Assembly: GCA_900314645.1 (NCBI GenBank)
Contig: OMWB01000023.1
Location: 1-45,548, forward strand
Source of the DNA: an uncultured Actinomycetes bacterium
GTDB taxonomy: Bacteria; Actinomycetota; Coriobacteriia; Coriobacteriales; Atopobiaceae
Length of the DNA: 45,548 bases
Reading direction: 5' to 3'
Both the position numbers and the translations under genes were made by a program. Positions 39,076 to 45,548 of this stretch are shown here, one piece after another. Under the pieces are notes generated by a model. That model was not told where the DNA came from, did not search any database, and saw nothing but the letters and a program-made list of their open reading frames with translations. Position 1 is the stretch's first letter. The number at the start of each line of letters is the position of its first letter.

Positions 39076-40605
39076 ATGCAGATGTTCGTCAACCTTGACT
39101 ACCGCCAGCACAACTGGAGGCTCAACTTCCATCTCCAGACGCCGACCGGCTGGCTCTCTGATCCCAACGGCCTCTGCCAGTTCAATGGCGAGTATCACAT
39201 CTTCCATCAGTACGCACCGCGCTGGCCGTGGGCCGGTCATGGTTGGGGCCATTGGACCACGCGCGACCTCATCCACTGGCAGTTCCACCGCGGCGCCATC
39301 ATCCCCGAGATGGAGCTGGACAAGAACGGCAGCTACTCCGGCAGCGCCGTGGTTCGCGACGGACAGATGTGGTGCTACTACACCGGCAACGTGCTTGACC
39401 CCGGCCACCCCAACTATGACTACGAGGGCCGCAAGGCCAACGAGACGCTGGTCATCAGCGAGGACGGCCGCACCTTTAGCGACCGCATGCTGGTCCTAGG
39501 CAACGAGAGCTACCCCGCCTACTGCAGCTGCCACGTGCGCGACCCGAAGGTCTGGTGGCAGAACGACAAGTGGAACATGCTGCTGGGCGCCCGCACCATG
39601 GACGATCACCCCTGCATGCTCCTCTATCAGAGTGATGACGGCATTGCCGGCTGGACGCTCACCGGCACCTGCACCACCATCAGCGGAAAGCCCTTCGGCT
39701 ACATGTGGGAGTGCCCCAACATCGTCACGCTGGGCGGCAAGGAGTTCTTCTTCGTGTGCCCGCAGGGCGTGCCCAGCCAGATGACCAAGTTCCAGAACAA
39801 CTTCAACAGCGGTTACTTCCCCGTAGAGGGCACCGTCATCGATCTGCTCTCCGGCGACGAAGAGCTTATGGATGCCGAGGCCCCGTACGGATGCATCGAC
39901 GAGGACACCTTCGTCGAGATTGACTACGGCTTTGACTTCTACGCGCCGCAGGTCTTCACCGACGAGAAGGGCCGCCAGATTCTCGTGGGTTGGATGGGTC
40001 TGCCCGACATCGAGGGCCAGTACCAGGTGCCCACCTACGAGTGGCTGCACACCCTGACCTGGCTGCGTGAGCTCTCTCTCAACGAGGCCGGCAACATCTG
40101 CCAGTGGCCGGTGGCTGAGTACAACGCCCTTCACGGCTCGCGCGTCGAGCTCTCCTACGTTGGCTCGCGCGACAACGTGGGCAAGCTGGGCTCCTCCAAC
40201 TACGATGCGCACGACATCTCGGGCGCCATCGGTGCACGCTTCCCGAACGGCACCTGTGACCTCTTCCTCGAGGGCATCCAGGGCGAGGGCCGCATCCTGC
40301 TCAACGCAGACCTCGAGTTCGCCGTCATCGGCGACATGATCGAGCTCTCGTTCAAGGGCATCGCGGGCGGCTACCGTACCGTGCGTCGCCTCCCCGTCTC
40401 CGAGCTCTCCGCCGGCAAGCTCGTCGACCTGCGCATGGTGGTGGACACGAGCGCCGTCGAGATCTACATCAACGGCGGCGAGAAGACCATGTCCACGCGT
40501 TGGTGGCCGCAGGAGATCACCAACCTGCGCGTGAGCTCCACCTTCAAGGCCGAGTCTTCCTGCGCCTTTGAGATGGGCCGCTTTGACTTTGGCGACATCT
40601 GCTAG
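39076..40605 (+). CDS. GH32 sucrose-6-phosphate hydrolase/fructosidase 2
   Basis: A 509-residue GH32 enzyme, paralogous to the one at 37226. Catalytic stretches are WLSDPNGLCQF (nucleophile Asp with Ser replacing the usual Asn before it), CHVRDPKVW and WECPNIV (acid/base Glu). The beta-sandwich ends near AVEIYINGGEKTMSTRW. The W-x-S-D-P-N-G variant occurs in some members and need not abolish activity. No signal peptide. The ATG at 39076 follows GAGAGGAG. It is divergent to the other GH32 operon and has its own palindromic operator, so the two hydrolases are separately controlled, perhaps for different fructosides. Confidence 0.94.
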   Translation: MQMFVNLDYRQHNWRLNFHLQTPTGWLSDPNGLCQFNGEYHIFHQYAPRWPWAGHGWGHWTTRDLIHWQFHRGAIIPEMELDKNGSYSGSAVVRDGQMWCYYTGNVLDPGHPNYDYEGRKANETLVISEDGRTFSDRMLVLGNESYPAYCSCHVRDPKVWWQNDKWNMLLGARTMDDHPCMLLYQSDDGIAGWTLTGTCTTISGKPFGYMWECPNIVTLGGKEFFFVCPQGVPSQMTKFQNNFNSGYFPVEGTVIDLLSGDEELMDAEAPYGCIDEDTFVEIDYGFDFYAPQVFTDEKGRQILVGWMGLPDIEGQYQVPTYEWLHTLTWLRELSLNEAGNICQWPVAEYNALHGSRVELSYVGSRDNVGKLGSSNYDAHDISGAIGARFPNGTCDLFLEGIQGEGRILLNADLEFAVIGDMIELSFKGIAGGYRTVRRLPVSELSAGKLVDLRMVVDTSAVEIYINGGEKTMSTRWWPQEITNLRVSSTFKAESSCAFEMGRFDFGDIC

Positions 40606-40613
40606 CTTGATTC

Positions 40614-40676
40614 GCGTCCTTAGGGGGTGACCCTTTTGGACGCCGCGTCCTTAGGGGGCTACCCCCTAAGGACGCG
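40614..40676. repeat. GCGTCC/GGGGGTAGCCCC direct pair (locus f)
   Basis: Two hairpins in tandem, 40614-40643 (imperfect, GGGGGTGACCC core) and 40644-40676 (perfect, CGCGTCCTTAGGGGG...). They share the second-family format and fill the gap between GH32 gene 2 and plsY. Confidence 0.85.
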
Positions 40677-40693
40677 TGATTTGGGAGTGCGAT

Positions 40694-41314
40694 ATGCTTC
40701 AGCGCATCATATGCTTGGCCATTGGCTATATCTTTGGATCGTTTCTCACGGCCGATGTCGTGGCAAAGGCTGTAGCAGGTACCTCGATCTTCGAACTGGG
40801 TGACGGCAACCCCGGCATGGCCAACGTGGGGCATGAGCTGGGAACCAAGGCTGGCATCGCCTGCCTGGTCGGCGACATCCTCAAGACGGTGTTTGCCATT
40901 ACGCTCGCGCATGCGCTCTTTCCGCCGCTGGGCACGCTTGCCGTTGGCTGGGCTGGCCTTGGCAGCACGCTGGGGCATGTCTTCCCGTTCTGGCACGGCT
41001 TCAAGGGCGGCAAGGGCGTGACCACCATCGCCACCGTCGTCATCCTGCTTGACCCACTCGTCGGTGCTTTGGCCGTCGTGGTCAGCCTGATAGCCATCGT
41101 CGTCTCGGGATACCTCAGCGTCGCCGCCCTTGTAGCCATGGCCTTTTGCGCGATTGCGATGATCGTGAGGGGCGAACCTGAGCTCTCGCTCATCTACGTC
41201 CTGTTCATGGCGCTGACCTGCTACTGCCACTGGTCGAAGCTCATGGGCATCAAGGACGGCACCACGCACCGCGCAAGCATCTCCACCAAGTTCTGGGCAA
41301 TGTTCGGCAAGTAG
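40694..41314 (+). CDS. plsY: Glycerol-3-phosphate acyltransferase PlsY
   Basis: PlsY acylates glycerol-3-phosphate from acyl-phosphate in membrane lipid synthesis. The 206-residue product has five predicted membrane segments. Family motifs are GSFLTADVVAK, GDGNPGMANVGHELG (the G-D-G-N-P-G region with a few substitutions from the usual GSGNxGAtN), and HGFKGGKGVTT. The start at 40694 follows GGGAGTG; the in-frame ATG at 40676 would overlap the repeat. Its place among sugar genes is probably incidental. It ends 7 bp before the locus I repeat. Confidence 0.93.
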   Translation: MLQRIICLAIGYIFGSFLTADVVAKAVAGTSIFELGDGNPGMANVGHELGTKAGIACLVGDILKTVFAITLAHALFPPLGTLAVGWAGLGSTLGHVFPFWHGFKGGKGVTTIATVVILLDPLVGALAVVVSLIAIVVSGYLSVAALVAMAFCAIAMIVRGEPELSLIYVLFMALTCYCHWSKLMGIKDGTTHRASISTKFWAMFGK

Positions 41315-41321
41315 CCCATAT

Positions 41322-41436
41322 GCGAATGTTGACACTGCGGGGGCCCTTCCCGTCAACATCCGCTTGGGAAGCTGCAAGCGCAGCATTCACTCAAGCGGAT
41401 GTTGACGGGAAGGGCCCCCGCAGTGTCAACATTCGC
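41322..41436. repeat. 42-bp module, inverted pair (locus I)
   Basis: Arms 41322-41363 and 41395-41436 are perfect 42-bp reverse complements, extended by 3 bp inward (TTG/CAA) to 45 bp. Core ACTGCGGGGGCCCTTCCC. It lies between the convergent plsY and YdjC-like genes. Confidence 0.93.
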
Positions 41437-41447
41437 AATCGTAGTGT

Positions 41448-42218
41448 TTACAGGTCGCGGTAGTCGATCAGCTTGAGGTCGGGCTGCGCCCCGAGCCACG
41501 CACGCAGCTCGGGATTGATGAGCGCGTCGACCTCCTTGGTGCGGTTTACCGTGAGGCTGGAGTTGCCGAGGATGAAGGCGTCCAGGTAGCCGGGGTGGAA
41601 GACGAGCACGTAGGTCTCACCGTCGGCCATGTTTTCCACCGTGCGCTTGATGAAGGCCTCCGGGTCGTACTGCTCGGGCGGGAGCATGTCCTCGAGCGCC
41701 ATGTGCACGTCGGTGCTGCCGCAGCGCACGATGGCGGTCGGGTCGAAGCTCGCAATCTGCTCCTTGAGCCCATACTTCTCAGCTACGTCGTGGATAGCCT
41801 GGTTGAGGTTCTTGCTCATGACGGCGTGGGCCTCGAAGTAGTCCGGGTCCTTGCCCACGATCTCGCGGAAGCGCGCGAGCTGAGCCTCGACCTCGATGAC
41901 GAGCTCGTCGTACTCTGCGATCTCGCGGCCCTCCATATAAGCGGCGCGGTATGCGCGCGAGCTCTTGAGCTGCCCGTCCTCATCGAGGAGGCTCGGGATG
42001 AGAGCCGGGTCAGCGGCAGGCGTGCCCAGGCAGAGGTTGGTGTGCTGGCCGATGGCGATGCCAGAGTCCTTGACCCACTCCCAACCGCGCTGTGCCTCGG
42101 GCATGTTGGGCATGAGGCCAGCCGAACGCACGAGGCCCTCGTTGACGGCGCGGGCGATGCCCAGGTTGACGGCGTATGAGTAGCCAATGTCGTCGGCACG
42201 GATGAGCAGCTGCTTCAT
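41448..42218 (-). CDS. ChbG/YdjC-type carbohydrate deacetylase
   Basis: A 256-residue member of the YdjC/ChbG family, metal-dependent deacetylases of N-acetylated sugars such as chitooligosaccharide phosphates. The N-terminal metal motif is MKQLLIRADDIGYSYAVNLG, then GQHTNLCLG, DYFEAHAVMSKNL and YVLVFHPGYLDAF, each with His or Asp ligands. The ATG at 42218 follows GAAAGGACC. It lies behind the EIIBC gene and its terminator on the same strand, so read-through may feed it. In a disrupted EIIBC context its physiological substrate is unknown; fructoside metabolism or N-acetylhexosamines are both possible. Confidence 0.9.
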   Translation of the reverse strand: MKQLLIRADDIGYSYAVNLGIARAVNEGLVRSAGLMPNMPEAQRGWEWVKDSGIAIGQHTNLCLGTPAADPALIPSLLDEDGQLKSSRAYRAAYMEGREIAEYDELVIEVEAQLARFREIVGKDPDYFEAHAVMSKNLNQAIHDVAEKYGLKEQIASFDPTAIVRCGSTDVHMALEDMLPPEQYDPEAFIKRTVENMADGETYVLVFHPGYLDAFILGNSSLTVNRTKEVDALINPELRAWLGAQPDLKLIDYRDL

Positions 42219-42260
42219 GATGAGGTCCTTTCACGGAGGAATTGCCACCAACTATTATGC

Positions 42261-42294
42261 AAAAAGGGGAGGCGACCAAGGGGCGCCGCCTCCC
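42261..42294 (-). terminator. Terminator of the EIIBC gene
   Basis: On the minus strand, stem GGGAGGCG / CGCCTCCC (8 bp, 12-nt loop) followed by CCTTTTT. It is about 20 bp beyond the EIIBC stop. Confidence 0.8.
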
Positions 42295-42314
42295 AAAAGG
42301 AAGGAATGGACTGC

Positions 42315-43752
42315 TTATGCGGCCTGCTCGGCAGCCTTTCTGTCCTCCTCAAGCTGCTCCTTGGTGAAGCCAAAGAAGTAGACAATGGCGGTAGAGGCTA
42401 CGAAGGCCACGACGCACGAGAGCGTACCAAAGAGCAGGCTGTTGGGGTTATCGGGGCTTGCGAAGCCCATCACACAGAGGACATTGGTCGCCGCAAGCAT
42501 GTAGTTGTGCACGCCGAAGATGCCCGCAAGCGCGCCACCAATGAAGCCGCCGCCAACCATGCCGGCAAGGCTGCGCGTGTACTTGAAGCCCGTGCCGTTA
42601 ATCTCGGGCTCGGTCACACCACCAACGATGCCGGAGAGCGCAAAGCCCAGCTGTGCCATCTTCTCTTCCTTGTTCTTGAGACGGAGGAAGGCGCCAAAGG
42701 CGATGCCCCAGGTTGCCCACTGGGCGATCATGCCGCCAACGGTAACGCAGGGGTCACCGGCAGGGCTGGAAAGAAGCTGCGTGATGGCAAGCACGATGAG
42801 GACCTGGTGCATGCCCGTCATGACCAGGAAGCTCCACAGAGCGCCGATGACAGCCACGGCCAGGAATCCGCCAACCTCACCGAAGGCAAAGAGAACGGTA
42901 CCAACGCCCTGGCCCAGCCAGCCGCCAAGCGGCGCGAGCGCGCAGTAGGCGATGGGGACCATGATCAGCATGGTGAGGAAGGGAACGAACACAGTGGAGA
43001 GCATGTCGGGCACGATTTTCTTCATGAGCTTCTCAACCTGCGCAAGTACGGGCATGCACAGGATGATGGGCAGGACCGTCTGCCCGTAGCTTGCAACGGG
43101 AGCAGGAATGCCCATGATACTCACGCTTGCAACCTCGCCAGCCTGCGCAAGCGCCACGAGGTCAGGGCAGATAAGGATGCCGCCCATGAACATGCCGAGC
43201 ATCTCGCTGCACCCAAGCTGCTTGGAAGCGGAGTAGCCTAGATAGATGGGGATGAAGTAGAACGCCGCGTTGTACATCCAGGTGTTGAAGAGCTGGTAGA
43301 CCTGCATGTCCTCGGTCCAAAGGCCCAGCAGCGACGGACCAAGTCAGAGTTGCGACCGTGCGGAAGAACGCACCGCCCATCATGATGGGAATCATGGCCA
43401 CCATGGTCTTGGAGAGGTAGTTGAGGATGGCATTGCCCACGTTCTGAGGCGTCCACTCGAACTTCTTGACATCGCCCTCGTCGATGTCGATGGAGCCACC
43501 GCCGCCCACGCCGAGCTTGAGGCACTCTTCGTAGACCTTGGTCACGTTCTGGCCAATGATGACCTGGAACTGGCCGCCGCTCCACTGGGCACCGATGACG
43601 CCCGGGATCTTCTTAATCGCGTCGGCATCGGGGATGGACTCGTCCTTCAGGCTGAAGCGAAGGCGCGTGATGCAGTGAATGAGATTGGTGACGTTTTCCT
43701 TGCCGCCTACGGCTGCGAGGACGTCGGCAGCGGTCTTTGCGTTATCTGCCAT
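42315..43752 (-). pseudogene. PTS EIIBC with one-base frameshift
   Basis: Glucoside-family PTS permease of 478 residues if repaired, with IIB (C27 in LIHCITRLRF) and IIC but no IIA domain. The reading frame breaks near 43344: the N-terminal part runs TVATLTWSVAA..., while the frame-corrected sequence reads TVATLLGPSLLGLWTEDMQVYQLF, continuous with the C-terminal part. One extra A on the coding strand (T at 43344) explains it, since 1438 bp is 3n+1. It could be true inactivation or a sequence error. Start ATG 43752 behind AGGAAGGG. It carries a promoter and antitermination leader upstream. Without its own IIA it would need another PTS's IIA, such as the sucrose one. Confidence 0.88.
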
Positions 43753-43842
43753 GGTGTTTTCCCTTCCTAACAACGGTTTCCCTAGACTCGGCGTTGCGTC
43801 GTGGGGCTCTCCCGTGGGAAGGGTGATCAGGCCTTCGGCATG

Positions 43843-43916
43843 AAAAAAGCCCCCGAAACATAACGAACGAGACAGCCCTGTAGGCTGCCCGTCGGTAATG
43901 CCTCGCGGAGCAATCC
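43843..43916 (-). promoter_or_regulatory. BglG/LicT-style antitermination leader (RAT plus terminator)
   Basis: On the minus-strand transcript, the segment 43916-43894 reads GGATTG-N8-GGCATTACC, closely like the ribonucleic antiterminator (RAT) motif GGATTGTTAC...GGCAAAACC, but about six bases shorter in the loop. It is followed by stem-forming sequence and a TTTTTT run (43848-43843), giving the classic RAT/terminator overlap. A LicT/BglG-family antiterminator would let transcription through to the EIIBC gene. No such regulator gene is in the window. Confidence 0.75.
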
Positions 43917-43942
43917 GCCGAGTAACACCCGAACTGATGAGG

Positions 43943-43972
43943 ATTCTAAACAGGCGCCCGCCGGCCTGTCAA
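43943..43972 (-). promoter_or_regulatory. Promoter of the EIIBC gene
   Basis: TTGACA (43972-43967) and TAGAAT (43948-43943) on the minus strand with an 18-bp spacer, just before the antitermination leader. Transcription should start at about 43936. Confidence 0.8.
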
Positions 43973-44018
43973 GGACTTTTTTCACCAAGTTGAGGCTGTT
44001 GACACCCCTTCACCGAAT

Positions 44019-44063
44019 CATGGGGTGCCATATGCCGTCTTTGCACTATCAAATCACCCCATG
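44019..44063. repeat. Inverted repeat CATGGGGTG ... CACCCCATG
   Basis: Nine-base perfect inverted repeat (44019-44027 and 44055-44063), 27 bp apart, in the divergent region before the lipoprotein esterase gene. Perhaps an operator. A third partial copy (CACCCC, 44002-44007) lies just before. The 368-bp gap 43753-44120 otherwise contains the PTS leader, promoters and no further gene. Confidence 0.5.
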
Positions 44064-44120
44064 TCGTCTTACATGGTAATAGGTGGGTGGACAGGGCGTC
44101 CACCAAGAAGGGAGAGAACC

Positions 44121-45470
44121 ATGGGAAGGACTAAGCTTACTCGTCGTGCGTTTTTGGGAACTGTGGGTGCCGCCGGCCTCACGCTCGCCGCTTGCGGCGG
44201 TGGCGGAAGCGGCGCTCCGGCCGCTGACACCGCAGCCGGAAGCGACGCCATCACCGGTACCTATGCGATGCACGTCCAGGGCTACGACTGGGGCGTGGGC
44301 GTCGACAAGGTCACCGTCACGCTGAGCGCTCCGCTCGATGCCGTGGCCGCCGAGAACTTCGCGGTAACCGAGCACAAGCAGGCCACCGACTGGACCGGCG
44401 AGGGCTTCCCCGTGATTGAGGCGGACTTCCCGCGCACGGTGACCAACGCCACCATCGACGGCACCACGCTCGAGCTCGAGCTTGCCTGCGATCCGGACAA
44501 CGGCAGCCCGTTCCTCTACAGCATGGCCACGCAGCGCAACTCTTGGGCCAATCCGTATCAGCTCAACATCACGCTGGCCGAGGGCGCCGAGCTCACCTCG
44601 GGCGGCACGGCGGTGGCGAGCTTTGAGATCGACCCCAACGCGACCGGCAAGACCACCTCGGCTGACGCCTGGAAGCTCGACAGCTACACCGCCGCCGACG
44701 GCACCGTCTACCCGTACGCCGCGTGGGACCCCGAGGAGGAGTCCAAGACGCTCGTCATCTGGCTGCATGGCGCAGGCGAGGGCGGCAACACCGAGAACAC
44801 CGACGCCACCATCCCCATCCTTGCCAACAAGGTCGTCGCCCTTTCCGAGGAGGGCTTCCAGCAGACCATCGGCGGCGCACACGTGGTTGCTCCGCAGAGT
44901 CCCACCATGTGGATGGACCAGGGCGCCGACGCCGACGGCAACCCCGTCTATATCGCCGATGACGCCACCGAGATCACGAGCATCTACACCGAGTCGCTCG
45001 AGGAGTTCATTGACGCCTACATCGCGCAGGTCGGCGCCGAGAAGGTCGTCGTGGCTGGCTGCTCCAACGGCGGCTTCATGACGCTGTGGATGGGCCTGCA
45101 TCGTCCCGACAAGTACAACGCCATCATCCCCATCTGCGAGGCCATCCCCGACGGCGCCATCTCTGACGAGCTCATCGAGGGCGTCAAGGACCTTCCGATG
45201 TACTTCGTCTGGTCCGACGACGACACCACCGTCGACCCCGCCACGCACGAGATTCCCACCACCACGCGCCTGAAGGCCGCGGGTGCCAGCAACCTCCACA
45301 TCTCCACGACCGAGCACGTGCTCGACACCTCGGGCCTCTACAAGGACGCCGAGGGCAACCCCTACATGTACGCCGGCCACTGGAGCTGGATCTACTTCGA
45401 CAACAACGAGTGCGAGTGCGACGACGACGGCCTGAAGGCCTGGGAGTTCATCGCGGAGAGCATCGCATAG
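44121..45470 (+). CDS. Exported alpha/beta-hydrolase lipoprotein (esterase/peptidase-like)
   Basis: A 449-residue secreted hydrolase. The N-terminus carries a twin-arginine motif and lipobox together (TKLTRRAFLGTVGAAGLTLAAC, cleavage before the Cys near residue 25), so a Tat-exported lipoprotein is likely. A beta-sandwich-like region (about 45-185) precedes the alpha/beta-hydrolase fold. The nucleophile elbow is VVAGCSNGGFMT (G-C-S-N-G), preceded by the oxyanion region LVIWLHGAGEGG, and an active-site region with DDD (WSDDDTTVD) and HWSW near the C-terminus. This matches dienelactone/prolyl-oligopeptidase-like esterases. ATG at 44121 behind AAGGGAGAG. It ends 18 bp before the locus J module. 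Substrate unknown. Confidence 0.88.
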   Translation: MGRTKLTRRAFLGTVGAAGLTLAACGGGGSGAPAADTAAGSDAITGTYAMHVQGYDWGVGVDKVTVTLSAPLDAVAAENFAVTEHKQATDWTGEGFPVIEADFPRTVTNATIDGTTLELELACDPDNGSPFLYSMATQRNSWANPYQLNITLAEGAELTSGGTAVASFEIDPNATGKTTSADAWKLDSYTAADGTVYPYAAWDPEEESKTLVIWLHGAGEGGNTENTDATIPILANKVVALSEEGFQQTIGGAHVVAPQSPTMWMDQGADADGNPVYIADDATEITSIYTESLEEFIDAYIAQVGAEKVVVAGCSNGGFMTLWMGLHRPDKYNAIIPICEAIPDGAISDELIEGVKDLPMYFVWSDDDTTVDPATHEIPTTTRLKAAGASNLHISTTEHVLDTSGLYKDAEGNPYMYAGHWSWIYFDNNECECDDDGLKAWEFIAESIA

Positions 45471-45488
45471 CGAGCGTTACCAGTTTTT

Positions 45489-45530
45489 GCGATTGTTGAC
45501 GCCTGGGACGCCCGTTTGGTCAACATCCGC
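45489..45530. repeat. 42-bp module, single copy at window edge (locus J)
   Basis: GCGAT-TGTTGAC-N18-GTCAACA-TCCGC, core GCCTGGGACGCCCGTTTG. Unlike locus E its flanks are not self-complementary, as in the inverted-pair loci, so a mate copy is expected just beyond the window end. Confidence 0.88.
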
Positions 45531-45548
45531 TTGAGGGGCAGCGCTGCC

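Noticed and set aside
1617..41436. CRISPR array
   Set aside because: The repeats are dispersed over 40 kb, not tandem, and the variable cores are 18 bp within inverted boxes, with no cas genes.
44049..45380. 443-codon minus-strand frame under the lipoprotein hydrolase
   Set aside because: Antisense shadow with a Val/Gly/Asp-rich low-complexity product.
1617..45530. Integron attC sites or transposon ends
   Set aside because: No integrase or transposase is present, no target duplications flank the modules, and they do not carry cassettes; the resemblance is only palindromic structure.

Overview
The window is a GC-rich bacterial chromosome segment with short intergenic gaps, strong purine-rich ribosome binding sites and Gram-positive envelope features: lipobox lipoproteins, a BMP-family nucleoside ABC system, PlsY and SpoIIE-type phosphatase signalling. 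No rRNA, tRNA, phage, transposase or CRISPR array was seen. Gene content and codon style suggest a high-GC Gram-positive gut or oral anaerobe, probably of the class Coriobacteriia (Olsenella/Atopobium/Collinsella-like). That assignment is an inference from gene style, not a database match.

Layout. 1-10.9 kb is mixed housekeeping: a Lys/Thr-rich protein with a Pro-Glu repeat tail (cut by the left edge), asnA, a YhcH-family protein, a flavin-reductase-like protein, a HAD phosphatase, a CmpB-like membrane protein, hslO, cysE, an O-methyltransferase plus ZIP transporter pair, a PARG-like macrodomain protein and a membrane-anchored lysozyme-like protein. 11-16.7 kb is a purine salvage unit on the minus strand: xpt, then a BMP lipoprotein, a terminator, then an ABC ATPase and two permeases. 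17-26.6 kb carries a 46-aa membrane peptide, a CDF cation exporter, a membrane protein, an ACT-ACT-metallo-beta-lactamase fusion with a degraded metal site, a cytoplasmic 5'-nucleotidase-family protein, a membrane PP2C phosphatase, a DUF1232-like peptide and an adenosine deaminase. 26.8 kb is engB.

27.5-43.8 kb is a sucrose/fructoside island. It holds two tandem LacI-family regulators, a IIBCA sucrose-type PTS behind a clear promoter and palindromic operator, an iron-sulfur aldo/keto reductase, an anchored HAD phosphatase, an operon of GH32 hydrolase, sucrose phosphorylase and HAD phosphatase, a divergent second GH32 enzyme, plsY, a ChbG/YdjC-type deacetylase, and a second PTS (EIIBC). The second PTS is broken by a one-base insertion and preceded by a BglG/LicT-style antitermination leader. 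A Tat-type lipoprotein esterase ends the window. The likely scheme is uptake of sucrose as sucrose-6-phosphate, cleavage by GH32 or phosphorolysis, control by LacI repressors, and HAD enzymes removing phosphate.

The most striking structure is not a gene. Ten intergenic loci carry a fixed-format 42-bp module, GC-N3-TGTTGAC-N18-GTCAACA-N3-GC. The N18 core differs at every locus. At seven loci two modules lie head to head and, despite the unique core, are perfect or near-perfect reverse complements, giving 42-54 bp stems with short loops. They nearly always start within about 20 bp of a stop codon and lack a U-tract. A second family built on GCGTCC...GGGGGTAGCCCCC...GGACGC occupies other gene ends. 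Together they look like a lineage-specific 3'-end system I do not recognise from known repeat families.
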